A stretch of 64,000 bases of DNA from Oceanobacillus damuensis (GCF_001618145.1 NZ_KV392042.1:1-64000); one strand, 5' to 3'; counted from the first letter of the stretch, positions 18,309 to 28,183 are shown. The notes: generated by a model not told the origin, from the sequence alone. A program made the numbers and translations.

Positions 18309-18851
18309 ATGGTCATATTTAATAAAATATATCATGCTCTAAAATATGTTAAAAGACTAAGTTTGATAATATCGGGGATTGCTTTGGCATTTATGATATT
18401 AGTAATTTCAGTAGATGTATTTACAAGAAATATAGTTTCTTATGGCATACCTGGGAGTTATGAAATAGTTGAAAGTATTATAATGCCTACTGTAATATTC
18501 TGGGCATTCATAATTACCTATTCATCAGGATCTATACCTCGGATTGATATGTTAACAGAAAAGTTTAATGAGAATATTAAGTTTGCGATAGGGATTCTTT
18601 TGATATCAATCGATATATTTATTTACTCTTTGATGACCTATTATGGTTGGTCTCGGGCTGAAATTGCTTTGACTTCAGGTGTTTCAATCTCTGCTGGGGG
18701 GAGTTTAATAAGTATTGCACCAGTATTTGTATTTTTACCCATAGGATTTTTATTAGTAACTATAGAAGCTGTGTTTATACTGATCAAAATGTTAATTCAT
18801 AAAAAATACTATTACAGTGTGGATAGTGAGAATGAGCCAATGAAAGAATAA
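18309..18851 (+). CDS. TRAP transporter small permease subunit (DctQ)
   Basis: 180 residues with four predicted membrane helices. The conserved segment VDVFTRNIVSYGIPGSYEIVE near residues 37-57 (first part VDVFTRN, second part PGSYEIVE) is typical of DctQ. It partners the large subunit just upstream. The ribosome binding site AGGAGG is at 18297-18302. Completes a three-gene P-M-Q TRAP importer embedded in the catabolic block. Confidence 0.92.
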   Translation: MVIFNKIYHALKYVKRLSLIISGIALAFMILVISVDVFTRNIVSYGIPGSYEIVESIIMPTVIFWAFIITYSSGSIPRIDMLTEKFNENIKFAIGILLISIDIFIYSLMTYYGWSRAEIALTSGVSISAGGSLISIAPVFVFLPIGFLLVTIEAVFILIKMLIHKKYYYSVDSENEPMKE

Positions 18852-18907
18852 AAGAGCAGTACTTGATTAAAGGGAATTTAAACGAGCTAGTTAAAGGAGG
18901 TTTTTAA

Positions 18908-20017
18908 TTGAAAACAAAAGCAGCCATATTAAATAAAACTGTTGAAAATCAGCCATTTAAAGAGTCAGAACCATTGTTAATAAAAGAGGTTGACATCAGT
19001 AAACCAGGAAAACGTGAAGTCATGATTAAAGTAATGGCGGCAGGCTTATGTCAATCGGATGTGTCGGTTATAAAAGGTTATATTGACCGTCCGCGACCGA
19101 TGATAATTGGACATGAAGCTGCAGGTATAGTATATGAGGTCGGTGAAGATGTCAGAGATTTTAAACCGGGTGATAAAGTTGTTACAACTTTTGTTCCTTC
19201 CTGTGGAAAGTGTTTACCATGTTCAGAGGGAAGACCTGCCCTTTGTGAGTTAGGGGTTGAATCTAATAAAAAAGGAGAACTTTTTGAAGGTGGAACTAGG
19301 TTTAGTGATGACAATCACCACATATATACGCATGTAGGAGTTTCTGCCTTTTCTCAGTACACGGTAGTTTCTGAAAACTCATTAGTCAAAGTTGATACAG
19401 AAGTACCTTTTGAGTACCTAGCATTATTTGGTTGTTCGATAGTTACAGGAGTTGGAGCAATCGTAAATGCTGCAAAAATAAATTTAGGTGAAACAATTTG
19501 TATATTAGGACTAGGCGGAGTTGGATTCAGTGCATTAATCGGAGCAAAAGCAGCCGGTGCCGCAAGAATCATAGCAATTGACGTGAACCAAAAAAAACTA
19601 CAGATGGCGAAAGAACTGTCAGAAGATATTGAAGTATATACTCCAGATCAAGTTAAAGAAAAGATTATTGAAGTGGATGTAGCTGTGGAAACTGCTGGAG
19701 TAATGGACGCGTTAAAACTTGGATATTCACTGGTTAAACGGGGAGGTAGAGTTGTTACTACCGGGTTACCTGGCCCCGATAAAAAAATAGACATTCCAAT
19801 TATGTCTGTTACTTTTGAGGAGAAAGAAATAAAAGGTTCTTATTTAGGTAGTTGCATTCCAAAAAGAGATATTCCAAGATTCTTAGAGTTATATTCTAAA
19901 GGAAAATTACCCATTGATAAACTCTTATCAAAAACAATTTTATTAGAGGATATTAATAGTGGTTTCGATGATTTAGTATCCGGAGATAATATTCGGATCG
20001 TTGTAAAGTTTGATTGA
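18908..20017 (+). CDS. zinc-dependent alcohol dehydrogenase
   Basis: 369 residues, MDR superfamily. The catalytic zinc motifs GLCQSD and GHEAAG and the structural cysteines CGKCLPCSEGRPALC are intact. Rossmann motif LGLGGVGFSALIG. It starts with TTG after AAAGGAGG (18894-18901). It is clearly distinct from the copy at 13147 and may act on another alcohol of the route, for example a hydroxyacid after lactone opening (inference). It follows the TRAP permease genes by 56 bp. Confidence 0.92.
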   Translation: MKTKAAILNKTVENQPFKESEPLLIKEVDISKPGKREVMIKVMAAGLCQSDVSVIKGYIDRPRPMIIGHEAAGIVYEVGEDVRDFKPGDKVVTTFVPSCGKCLPCSEGRPALCELGVESNKKGELFEGGTRFSDDNHHIYTHVGVSAFSQYTVVSENSLVKVDTEVPFEYLALFGCSIVTGVGAIVNAAKINLGETICILGLGGVGFSALIGAKAAGAARIIAIDVNQKKLQMAKELSEDIEVYTPDQVKEKIIEVDVAVETAGVMDALKLGYSLVKRGGRVVTTGLPGPDKKIDIPIMSVTFEEKEIKGSYLGSCIPKRDIPRFLELYSKGKLPIDKLLSKTILLEDINSGFDDLVSGDNIRIVVKFD

Positions 20018-20062
20018 TATAATGAGTTCTGTTTTTAGAAAAGTCAGGAATTAATGCTCTTC

Positions 20063-20095
20063 TGAAATAATTGATTTAGACACTGCATTATTTCA
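20063..20095. repeat. 9-bp inverted repeat upstream of the second CoA-transferase gene
   Basis: TGAAATAAT (20063-20071) and ATTATTTCA (20087-20095) form a perfect 9-bp dyad in a 128-bp spacer about 50 bp before the start codon. It could be an operator or a weak hairpin. There is no T tract. Confidence 0.35.
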
Positions 20096-20145
20096 ATTTA
20101 ACTAAGTTTATAAGGAAATCGTATTACTCAAATAGGAGGGAAAGT

Positions 20146-21381
20146 ATGCAAAGTTTCCAACCGCTAAAGGGACTCCAAGTCATTGATATCACAGAAGGTG
20201 TTGCGGGTCCTTATGCTGGACAGTACCTTGGTGATTTAGGGGCAGACGTAATTAAAGTAGAACGTTTTGAAGGAGACTGGGGAAGGACGTTAGGCTCTTT
20301 AAAATATGGTTTCAGTACGCAATACCTTGCATTAAATAGAAATAAGAGAAATCTATCTATTGATTTTAAGAGTGAAAAAGGGAATAAAGTTGTCAGAAGG
20401 CTTCTCACGAAAGCTGATATTGTTATTACTAGTTTTAGACCAGGTGTTACCGAAAAGTATGGGCTAGGATATGAGGATATTGTAAAAGAAAATCCTAACA
20501 TGCTTTATGGAAGGATCTCCGGTTACGGATATACTGGTCCAATTGCACATAAAACGGGTGTGGACACGGTCATCCAAGCGAACTCAGGTGTGATGAACTA
20601 TGTAGGTCCTCCAGATGGCGAACCCTTTCGTATCGGATTTGCTGTAATTGACCAAGTTGCTGCAAGGGATTTAGTGGCGGGTATTCTATCATCTTATATT
20701 GAATACTTAAAGACAGGTAATGTAGAAGGACCAATAGATGTTAGTTTATTTGCTACTGCAGCCGCACTGCAATCTCAGCAATGGCAAGACTATTTGGAAA
20801 CCGGAAAAGTTCCGATGCGGGTTGGTAACAAAAATCCGGTAATCGTTCCATCTGCAGTTTATGTTACAAAAGATGAAAAATATCTTTCTGTTGCTGCTGT
20901 ACGTAATGATCAGTTCCACAGATTATGTAAGGTGATTGGACATGAAGAGTTGGTTGATGACGAACGCTTCAGTTCAAATAATAAACGTATGAAACATCGT
21001 CATTTATTAGAGCCAATTTTAACTGAGACATTTTTAACGAAAACCAGGGATGAGTGGGAAGGAATTCTAGAGGAAAATGATATTTTAGTAGCTCCAGTTA
21101 ATACCTTGGAAAGTGTATATGAGAATAAAGATTTATATAATTCTATTCCAAAAGCTGTTTATAAACTAAATGAAGTTGAGAAGGAAATCGTGTCTATTGC
21201 AAAACCTTTTGTAATCAACAACGAATATAAATCGGAGGCAGTTATTCCGCCAGCTTATCAAGGGCAGCATACAGATGATATCCTAAAAGAACTAGATTTT
21301 TCGAATGAAGAGATAATGCAGATGAAGGAAGAGAATATTATTCGTAGTGCGAAAGAGGAATTAACAACAAATAAAGGATGA
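20146..21381 (+). CDS. CaiB/BaiF family (class III) CoA-transferase, second copy
   Basis: 411 residues, closely similar along its whole length to the copy at 11942-13150, including DITEGVAGPYAG, ALNRNKRNLSI and ASGYG-like RISGYGYTGP. The candidate catalytic aspartates lie in VIDQVAARDLVAG, with the same spacing as in the first copy. The two could be subunits of a heteromeric transferase or two enzymes for different acids. The stop codon overlaps the start region of the next gene. Ribosome binding site AGGAGGGAAAG. Confidence 0.93.
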   Translation: MQSFQPLKGLQVIDITEGVAGPYAGQYLGDLGADVIKVERFEGDWGRTLGSLKYGFSTQYLALNRNKRNLSIDFKSEKGNKVVRRLLTKADIVITSFRPGVTEKYGLGYEDIVKENPNMLYGRISGYGYTGPIAHKTGVDTVIQANSGVMNYVGPPDGEPFRIGFAVIDQVAARDLVAGILSSYIEYLKTGNVEGPIDVSLFATAAALQSQQWQDYLETGKVPMRVGNKNPVIVPSAVYVTKDEKYLSVAAVRNDQFHRLCKVIGHEELVDDERFSSNNKRMKHRHLLEPILTETFLTKTRDEWEGILEENDILVAPVNTLESVYENKDLYNSIPKAVYKLNEVEKEIVSIAKPFVINNEYKSEAVIPPAYQGQHTDDILKELDFSNEEIMQMKEENIIRSAKEELTTNKG

Positions 21382-21386
21382 GGTTT

Positions 21387-22091
21387 ATGTCAAAAATTAT
21401 TAAGGATGTAAATCAATTATTGCGTGAACAATTAACAGACGGCCAGACGATTTTAGTAGGCGGGTTTGGTTTAATCGGAGCGCCACTTACGTTAATTGAG
21501 GAATTATCAAATATTGATGTTTCGGATCTTAGTATCGTCAGTAATAACTTAGGAGAAAAAGGAAAAGGCCTTGGGAAAGTCTTGAATCAAGGTAAGATAA
21601 GCAAAGGGATTGGTTCCTACTTCACGAGTAATCCCGATGTAGGTGAACGTTACCAAAAGGGGGAAATTGAACTTCAGCTATTGCCACAAGGTACCTTATC
21701 CGAATCGATTCGCGCTGGGGGAGCGGGGATTGGCGGTTATTTTACGAAAACAAGTGTGGGGACTGACCTTGCAAAGGGGAAAGATATACGGGTAATCTAT
21801 GGGGAAGAATATGTTTTTGAGCCAGCTATAAAAGGGGATGTCGCTTTTATCAAGGCGTATAAAGCGGATCAGGCTGGAAATCTGGTATATTACAAGACTG
21901 CACGAAATTTCAACCCATTAATGGCAACGGCAGCTAAATATGTAATAGCTGAAGTAGAGCATATTGTAGAAGATGGTGAGCTCGATCCTGAAGAGATTGT
22001 AACGCCGCATCTATTTGTCGATGCGATTGTACAATCGAGGTACATTCTCACCAAGGAGGGAGTTGTTCCAGTTGAACGTGAAATTGTCTAG
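21387..22091 (+). CDS. CoA-transferase subunit A (3-oxoacid/3-oxoadipate type)
   Basis: 234 residues, class I CoA-transferase alpha subunit. The N-terminal GQTILVGGFGLIGAPLTLIE and the later AGGAGIGGYFTKTSVGT are typical of SctA/PcaI-type proteins. With subunit B it moves CoA from succinyl-CoA to a 3-oxoacid, preparing it for the thiolase encoded next. ATG 21387 is preferred because AAAGGA is eight bases upstream; ATG 21378, which overlaps the previous stop, is an alternative. Confidence 0.92.
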   Translation: MSKIIKDVNQLLREQLTDGQTILVGGFGLIGAPLTLIEELSNIDVSDLSIVSNNLGEKGKGLGKVLNQGKISKGIGSYFTSNPDVGERYQKGEIELQLLPQGTLSESIRAGGAGIGGYFTKTSVGTDLAKGKDIRVIYGEEYVFEPAIKGDVAFIKAYKADQAGNLVYYKTARNFNPLMATAAKYVIAEVEHIVEDGELDPEEIVTPHLFVDAIVQSRYILTKEGVVPVEREIV

Positions 22092-22728
22092 AAATGAATT
22101 GATTGCAAAGCGAGTAGCGGAAGAATTGGAAGGCAGATTAATCGTTAATCTTGGTATCGGTATTCCAACACTAGTGCCACAGTATTTGGATAATCCGGAA
22201 GTGTTTTTACACACGGAGAACGGCATGCTTGGAATCGATGATGTAGAAGAGGATAATATTGATCCAAATATCGTTAATGCTGGTAAGTTGCCAATAGCAG
22301 AAACAAAGAACTCATCTTACTTTAATAGTGCGGAGTCATTTGCCATGATTCGTGGTGGTCACGTGGATGTTGCAGTCTTAGGGGCGCTGCAAGTTGATGA
22401 AACTGGAAAAATTGCCAACTGGGCGATCCCTGGGAAGAATATCATTGGAGTCGGAGGGGCGATGGATTTGCTCGTCGGAGCCAAAAAAATTGTTGTGGCC
22501 ATGACTCACTTGACAAAGAAGAATCAAATCAAGATTAAGAAACAATGTGAATTTCCACTTACTTCTACACGACCAGTAGATATGATTGTAACGGATTATG
22601 CTGTTTTTAGAGTGAAAAATGAAGAACTGTATTTAACAGAGTTGATGCCAGGAGTAACACTGGAAGAAGTAAAGGAAAATACAGAAGCAAATTTTACTGT
22701 ACAGTTGAAAGGTGAGGAAGTCTATTGA
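22072..22728 (+). CDS. CoA-transferase subunit B (3-oxoacid/3-oxoadipate type)
   Basis: 218 residues, class I CoA-transferase beta subunit. The catalytic glutamate is in the motif HTENGMLGI, and NLGIGIPTLVP precedes it. The TTG start at 22072 is chosen because AAGGAGGG ends 11 bases upstream; a longer frame overlapping subunit A has no support. It overlaps subunit A by 20 bases and the thiolase by four, so A, B and thiolase are translationally coupled, the arrangement known for beta-ketoadipate and acetoacetate pathways. Confidence 0.93.
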   Translation: MNVKLSRNELIAKRVAEELEGRLIVNLGIGIPTLVPQYLDNPEVFLHTENGMLGIDDVEEDNIDPNIVNAGKLPIAETKNSSYFNSAESFAMIRGGHVDVAVLGALQVDETGKIANWAIPGKNIIGVGGAMDLLVGAKKIVVAMTHLTKKNQIKIKKQCEFPLTSTRPVDMIVTDYAVFRVKNEELYLTELMPGVTLEEVKENTEANFTVQLKGEEVY

Positions 22729-23918
22729 CTGGGGTTGTAATTGTAGATAGTGTTCGTACAGCTGTTGGAAAATTAGGTGGTACGTTAATTAATGAAACGG
22801 CAGATAAACTGGCGGCGACTGTTCTGAAGGACTTATTTGAGAGATCAGGGATTACCTATGAAATGATTGATGAAGTCATTTTAGGCCAGGCCAAACAAAC
22901 AGCAGATCTTTCAAATGTAGCAAGGGTAGCTTCATTATTAGCAGAATATCCTATTGAAATACCGAGTTACACGGTACATCGACAATGCGGATCTGGTTTG
23001 CAGACAGTTAACAACGCTGCCCAACAGATTATTGCCGGGCTAAGTGATGTGATTATTGCTGGTGGAGTCGAATCGATGAGCACCGCCCCATTTTATGTAA
23101 ACAATGTTCGATTTGGAGTCGGGTCCGGTAATGTAGAAATGCGGGATCCGAACGTTGCGAGTCAGCCAGGATCACAGCCAACCTCTATGTATCAGATTGA
23201 CACAATGGGTGGAACGGCTGAGACATTAGCTGAGAAGTATCAAATCAGCAGAGAAGAGCAAGATGAATTCGCTCAATTAAGTCAGGAAAGGGCCCATCAC
23301 GCGATTGAGAAAGGCTATTTTAATAGTCAAATTACTCCTTATATCGTGAAAGAACGAAAAAGGACTGTAGTTTTTGCTCAAGATGAGCATCCTCGCTTGA
23401 CCTCTTTGGAAAAGCTAAGTACGTTAAGTCCAGTTTTCAAAAAGGGCGGAACGGTCACTGCGGGAAATTCAAGTGGAAGAAACGACGCGGCTGCGGCTTT
23501 AGTAGTAATGGGGAAAGAATATGCATTCAACCATGGCTTTAAACCAAAAGTGGAAATCATCAGTCAGGCAGCGGTGGGATGTGATCCGCGTACAATGGGG
23601 CTTGGTCCTGTGTATGCAACACAGAAGGCGTTAAAGCAGGCAAATCTGAACATGAATGATATCGATGTTGTCGAATTGAATGAGGCTTTTGCTGCACAAT
23701 CGATAGCTTGTATACGTGATCTAGATATTCCGCTTGAAAAAGTGAATCCAAACGGAGGGGCAATCGCACTCGGCCATCCAATTGGAGCAACCGGAGCAAT
23801 TTTAATGACAAAATTAATCCATGAATTAGAACGAACAGGTAAAAAATACGGTCTAGTGACGCTCTGTATTGCTGGAGGACTTGGAATCTCAACGATAGTT
23901 GAAAACTTGAATGTGTAA
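22725..23918 (+). CDS. acetyl-CoA acetyltransferase (thiolase), active
   Basis: 397 residues, full length for a thiolase. All catalytic motifs are present: the nucleophilic cysteine in HRQCGSGLQT (about residue 89), NPNGGAIALGHPIGATGA with the catalytic histidine, and TLCIAGGLG with the second cysteine. It cleaves a 3-oxoacyl-CoA to acetyl-CoA and a shorter acyl-CoA, the last step of the proposed pathway. TTG start overlaps the subunit B stop. It contrasts with the degenerate thiolase at 2470-3429. Confidence 0.95.
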   Translation: MTGVVIVDSVRTAVGKLGGTLINETADKLAATVLKDLFERSGITYEMIDEVILGQAKQTADLSNVARVASLLAEYPIEIPSYTVHRQCGSGLQTVNNAAQQIIAGLSDVIIAGGVESMSTAPFYVNNVRFGVGSGNVEMRDPNVASQPGSQPTSMYQIDTMGGTAETLAEKYQISREEQDEFAQLSQERAHHAIEKGYFNSQITPYIVKERKRTVVFAQDEHPRLTSLEKLSTLSPVFKKGGTVTAGNSSGRNDAAAALVVMGKEYAFNHGFKPKVEIISQAAVGCDPRTMGLGPVYATQKALKQANLNMNDIDVVELNEAFAAQSIACIRDLDIPLEKVNPNGGAIALGHPIGATGAILMTKLIHELERTGKKYGLVTLCIAGGLGISTIVENLNV

Positions 23919-23928
23919 GGTGATCGTA

Positions 23929-24315
23929 ATGAATCGGGAACAGATTATAAGGGATTTTCATGAGAGCGGATTTTGGAATTTTATGAATTTCAAACTGGTT
24001 GATTTACAAGAAGGTACCGCGGTAATTAAACTTTATCTTGAATCCCAATTAAAAAATATTCAAGGTATTCTCCATGGTGGAGCAATCATGTCATTAATTG
24101 ATACATCTATGGGGATGGCCGCAAGGAGTATAGGTGCAGAAAGAGTCTCTACCATCCAGCTTGAAGTACGTTTTATTGACTCAGTAGTTTCAGGTTCTGT
24201 GATAGCGGAATCAACGGTTATTCATCAATTGAAAAGCACATGTATCATCGAGTGTAGAGTAAAAGATGAAGCTGGTAATCTAGTTGCTTTAAGTACGTCG
24301 ACATTTAAGAAATAG
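23929..24315 (+). CDS. PaaI-type hotdog thioesterase
   Basis: 128 residues with a single hotdog domain. The motif HGGAIMSLIDTSMG contains the conserved Gly and the Asp used by PaaI-family acyl-CoA thioesterases. It likely rescues CoA from dead-end acyl-CoA intermediates of the degradative pathway. The ATG follows AAGGTGATC, 10 bp after the thiolase stop, so it belongs to the same transcript. Confidence 0.88.
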   Translation: MNREQIIRDFHESGFWNFMNFKLVDLQEGTAVIKLYLESQLKNIQGILHGGAIMSLIDTSMGMAARSIGAERVSTIQLEVRFIDSVVSGSVIAESTVIHQLKSTCIIECRVKDEAGNLVALSTSTFKK

Positions 24316-24380
24316 TTGAACTGTTATCCAAAATCACAATAGCGTGGTAGCATGTGGAAAATGTTGGGGGATCAAAAGTC

Positions 24381-25439
24381 ATGGAAAACATAGCATTCGT
24401 TAAAAATTCAAAGGAAAAACACGATGTTTCTTTTGTCGAGGAAGTCTTACCGGAACTAAGTGAAAATGAATGTTTAATAGAGGTGCATGCAGTTGGAATT
24501 TGTGGTAGTGACTTACACATGTATGAGGGTCATGGAGGCTATGAGTGGATAACCTATCCCTTAGTTTTAGGTCATGAAGTTACCGGTAAGATTATCGATG
24601 TTGGCAACCTCAAAAATAAAGGCTGCATTTCTAAGCGGATTGTTATCGACCCTTATACCGGTTGTGGAAAATGTAGTTTTTGTAAAAATGGAGAAACAAA
24701 TCGCTGTGATAGTGGAACATTTCAATTAAACAAAACTCCTACTGATGCATTGCAGTATGGTTTCAGAAAGGCAGGCGGATTAGCGAAATTTATGATTGCC
24801 GACATCAATAATTGTATTATCATTGATGAGGCAATTACAGATGAGGTGGCAGCAATTTCCGAGGCACTAGCTGTTAGCTATACCGCTATTTTAAAAGTGA
24901 ATGATTATACTAATAAGAAAATATTAGTAGTCGGGCCAGGTCCAATAGGTTTGGGGGCTCTGGCAATATTGGTAGGAGGAGGAAATAAACAGGTAGATGT
25001 TTTGGGAACAAGAGAAGATGGAGATAGACTGAATTTGGCGAAGAAAATTGGTGCACAACGAGTATACGTAGACTCAAAGGAAATAATTGAAGAATCTTTC
25101 TCAGGGTACGATGTTGTCATTGACAGCTCAGGACATCCAAGTGTTCCCCGAGAGAGCATTAAACTCTTGAAAAGAGGCGGGCAGATGGTATTAGTGGGTA
25201 TTAATCATGCTGATTTTTCACTACAGATGAGTCAAGTTGTTCGCGGTGAAATAACTATAGATGGCAGCTATGGTATTACAAGAAAAAACTATGAGAAATT
25301 ATTGGAGCTTGCATCGGAGCCAGAGTATCCGTTTGACCGATTAATTGCAGAAAAAGTAAACTTTAAGGATGTGATTAAAGGATTAGAATTGGCTTCTAAA
25401 AAGGTAAGTGGGAAAGTCGTCGTTCGGATGAAAGGTTAA
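24381..25439 (+). CDS. zinc-dependent dehydrogenase (sorbitol/threonine dehydrogenase-like)
   Basis: 352 residues, MDR superfamily. GICGSDLHMYEGHGG and LGHEVTG hold the catalytic zinc ligands, and CGKCSFCKNGETNRC the structural zinc. Rossmann motif VGPGPIGLGALAI. The overall pattern resembles polyol or threonine dehydrogenases more than the other two alcohol dehydrogenases in the block, suggesting a secondary-alcohol substrate. This could be the step that makes the ketone for the adjacent Baeyer-Villiger enzyme (inference). ATG 24381 follows GGGGGAT by ten bases. Confidence 0.9.
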   Translation: MENIAFVKNSKEKHDVSFVEEVLPELSENECLIEVHAVGICGSDLHMYEGHGGYEWITYPLVLGHEVTGKIIDVGNLKNKGCISKRIVIDPYTGCGKCSFCKNGETNRCDSGTFQLNKTPTDALQYGFRKAGGLAKFMIADINNCIIIDEAITDEVAAISEALAVSYTAILKVNDYTNKKILVVGPGPIGLGALAILVGGGNKQVDVLGTREDGDRLNLAKKIGAQRVYVDSKEIIEESFSGYDVVIDSSGHPSVPRESIKLLKRGGQMVLVGINHADFSLQMSQVVRGEITIDGSYGITRKNYEKLLELASEPEYPFDRLIAEKVNFKDVIKGLELASKKVSGKVVVRMKG

Positions 25440-25541
25440 TAGAAAGATTAAGGGGGTGATTAAAAAAAGTAATGGAATGTGTCGTAGAGCAGGGGAGAAA
25501 TTAGCTTAGAAAAAACTATTTAATTAGGAGGAGATTGATAA

Positions 25542-27161
25542 ATGAGTCGTTTAAGTGAAAAGTTGGATTTTGATGCAATTGTCATTGGTGGGGGATTTAG
25601 TGGCATTTATGCAGTACACCGTTTAAAAAACGAACTTAATCTAGATGTCCGTGCTTTTGAAAAAGGAGGACATGTCGGAGGTACTTGGTATTGGAATCGT
25701 TACCCAGGAGCGTTATCGGATACGGAAAGTTTCGCTTATCGATTTTCTTTCGATAAAGAATTATTACAAGATTATACTTGGACACATAACTATCTAAAAC
25801 AGAAGGAAGTTCTAAAGTATTTAACACATGTTGTAGAACGTTGGGATATAAAAGATGAATTTAGCCTGTATACAGAAGTTATTAAAGTAGAATTCAATGA
25901 AAAAGAAGCTCATTGGGAAGTGACAACCAATAAAATGGAAACGTTTACTGCAAGGTTTCTAGTTAATGGATTAGGGCTCTTAGCAGCCGTTCATAAACCA
26001 GACCTTCCAGGGATTGATAACTTCCAAGGTGAATACTATCATACTGCGGAATGGCCAGACGATGCAGAATATAAGGGGGAAAAAGTTGGTGTCATTGGAA
26101 CGGGTTCTACTGGAATTCAGTTAATCACTGAAATTGCTCCTGATGTAGAACACTTGACTGTATTTCAGCGTACACCGCAATACACCGTACCATTAGGCTA
26201 TCGGAAACAAACAGAGGAAGAAATCGCTGAGATTAAGGCAAATTACGATGAACTCTGGGATATGGTACACAACTCTGTTACAGCCTTTGGTTATCCTGAT
26301 GCAGAAATCAGCGCAATGGATGTATCTGATGAGGAGCGTGAAAAAATCTTTGAGGATGCATGGAATAAAGGGAATGGGTTCCGATTTTTCAGTCATGTAT
26401 TTAATGATCTTTCTTTCAATAGAGAAGCAAATGATGCAGCCGCAAATTTTATTAAGAAAAAAATCAGTGAAATCGTCAAAGATCCTGAAACTGCTAGAAA
26501 GTTGACACCTACAGAACCTTATGCGAGACGACCTGCAGCTGACAACGGTTACTATGCTACATTTAATCGTGATAACGTCACACTTGCGGATATTAAAGCT
26601 CATCCAATCGTAGAAGTTACGGAGAAAGGTATTCGTACAGAAGAAGGTTTCCATGAACTAGATGTAATTATCTTCGCTACTGGATTTGACGCGATGGATG
26701 GGAATTATAAAAGGTTCGATATTATTGGACGGAATGGCGTCAATCTAAAAGATCAGTGGAAAGATGGCTCAAGAGCATATCTAGGAGTGATGGAATCTGG
26801 TTTTCCAAATTTCTTCATGTCACGGGCTCCACTGAGTTCATTCACGAATAATCCACCAGCAATTGAAGCCGAATTAGGATGGGCAATTGATCTTATCAAA
26901 CATTTAATCGATAACGATCTAAAAACGGCGGAACCATCGAAAGAGACAGTAGATGCTTGGTATGATTTATGTATGGAAACATCAAAAGGTACTCTCTTCC
27001 ATGAAGCACAGTCTTGGATCTATGGGGTGAACGTTCCAGGAAAACCATTCTCGTTAAGATTCTATATGGGTGGAATGGGAAATTACAACAAAGAATTAGA
27101 GAAGAGAGGATTTACGGAACTCGAATTTGACAAGGCACCGGAGAAAACAACTAGTTTGTAG
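25542..27161 (+). CDS. flavin-dependent Baeyer-Villiger-type monooxygenase
   Basis: 539 residues, the size of cyclohexanone monooxygenases. The FAD-binding motif GGGFSGIYAV is at about residues 17-26, the NADPH motif GTGSTGIQL near 185, and the Baeyer-Villiger fingerprint FxGxxxHxxxWP is satisfied by FQGEYYHTAEWP. ATG (F/A)TGFDAMDGNY is the usual late motif. It inserts oxygen next to a ketone using NADPH and O2, giving an ester or lactone. The next intact gene encodes a lactonase-like hydrolase, which fits. Substrate is unknown. AGGAGG lies at 25526-25532. Confidence 0.93.
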   Translation: MSRLSEKLDFDAIVIGGGFSGIYAVHRLKNELNLDVRAFEKGGHVGGTWYWNRYPGALSDTESFAYRFSFDKELLQDYTWTHNYLKQKEVLKYLTHVVERWDIKDEFSLYTEVIKVEFNEKEAHWEVTTNKMETFTARFLVNGLGLLAAVHKPDLPGIDNFQGEYYHTAEWPDDAEYKGEKVGVIGTGSTGIQLITEIAPDVEHLTVFQRTPQYTVPLGYRKQTEEEIAEIKANYDELWDMVHNSVTAFGYPDAEISAMDVSDEEREKIFEDAWNKGNGFRFFSHVFNDLSFNREANDAAANFIKKKISEIVKDPETARKLTPTEPYARRPAADNGYYATFNRDNVTLADIKAHPIVEVTEKGIRTEEGFHELDVIIFATGFDAMDGNYKRFDIIGRNGVNLKDQWKDGSRAYLGVMESGFPNFFMSRAPLSSFTNNPPAIEAELGWAIDLIKHLIDNDLKTAEPSKETVDAWYDLCMETSKGTLFHEAQSWIYGVNVPGKPFSLRFYMGGMGNYNKELEKRGFTELEFDKAPEKTTSL

Positions 27162-27337
27162 TAATGTGAATACAGTTTACCTCGAGCATCATCTCTAGCA
27201 AACTAGGGAATTCTGACAAATTCAAAATATACTATTGCGATTTAAAAAACAAGAATATTATGAATTCATACAGTGTGAAACCTTGTAATGAGCAAAGATA
27301 AATTCGAAGTACCACAATTATGAAAGGGGTAGTGACA

Positions 27338-28183
27338 TTGAGTAAAATTTCTATAAAAACGTTGCAACATGGTGCGATAGGATTGGATAGGGATGCTTTG
27401 ATTGCCGGAGGAAAAATGACAGTGAATAACAAGGATAAAAAAAGAGATTGGTATATGTGTCCTTCATTTACCTATGTAATTGATCACCCGGATGGCAAGA
27501 TATTATTCGATGCATCTATGTATAGAGGTTGGCAAGATGAGTGGCCTAAAGAATGGCAAGAGACTTCCGACTATACAGGAACAACGGATGAGGAGTTTTT
27601 TGAATCTCGTTTGAAGCAATTGAATCTCGATCCATCGGATTTCAAGTATGTATTTTTAAGTCACCTCCATACCGATCACGCTGGAAACGCACGTCTTTTT
27701 GCAGGGACAGATGCCAAAATTTTAGTCCATGAAGAAGAATTAAAAGGAGTCGCTAATCTAGAAGCAGATGGGAAAAATGCATGGAATTTCTTTTTATCGA
27801 GTGATTACAGTGTGAGTAGGTTAAAGTATACACCGTTGTATGGAGATCAAGAAATCTTAAAAGGTATACGATCCATTAGTCTCCCTGGTCATACATGGGG
27901 AACCATGGGATTGATGGTTGAACTGGAACATAGCGGTACGATTATTTTATCTTCAGATTCATTGTATGTAGCGGATAGTTATGAAACTGGGATGGGGTCT
28001 ATGTTAGACCTAGACCGGGATAAGTGGAGAACGTCCGTTAACAAACTGAAATTGCTCCAAAAAGGACATGATGCGATGATCATACCAGGCCATGATCATA
28101 ATGTTATTCACCATAACTGTTCTTGTCATCCTCTAAAAGAAGAAAAGAAATTAAGAGTTTGGCCAGATGCTCAATATGATTGA
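27338..28183 (+). CDS. metallo-beta-lactamase-fold lactonase (N-acyl homoserine lactonase family)
   Basis: 281 residues. The metal-binding motif HLHTDHAGN, then LPGHTWGTMG, SSDSLYV and a late GHDHNVIHH give the full dinuclear zinc set. The family includes AHL lactonases, but the position just after a Baeyer-Villiger monooxygenase suggests it opens the lactone or ester made there. No signal peptide, so cytoplasmic. Start TTG 27338 is chosen because AAAGGGG lies eight bases upstream; the ATG at 27320 would precede that site. Confidence 0.87.
   Translation: MSKISIKTLQHGAIGLDRDALIAGGKMTVNNKDKKRDWYMCPSFTYVIDHPDGKILFDASMYRGWQDEWPKEWQETSDYTGTTDEEFFESRLKQLNLDPSDFKYVFLSHLHTDHAGNARLFAGTDAKILVHEEELKGVANLEADGKNAWNFFLSSDYSVSRLKYTPLYGDQEILKGIRSISLPGHTWGTMGLMVELEHSGTIILSSDSLYVADSYETGMGSMLDLDRDKWRTSVNKLKLLQKGHDAMIIPGHDHNVIHHNCSCHPLKEEKKLRVWPDAQYD

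Noticed and set aside
27338-28183. Quorum-quenching AHL lactonase as the primary role
   Set aside because: The family fits, but the catabolic setting beside a Baeyer-Villiger monooxygenase makes a metabolic lactone more likely; no quorum-sensing genes are present.
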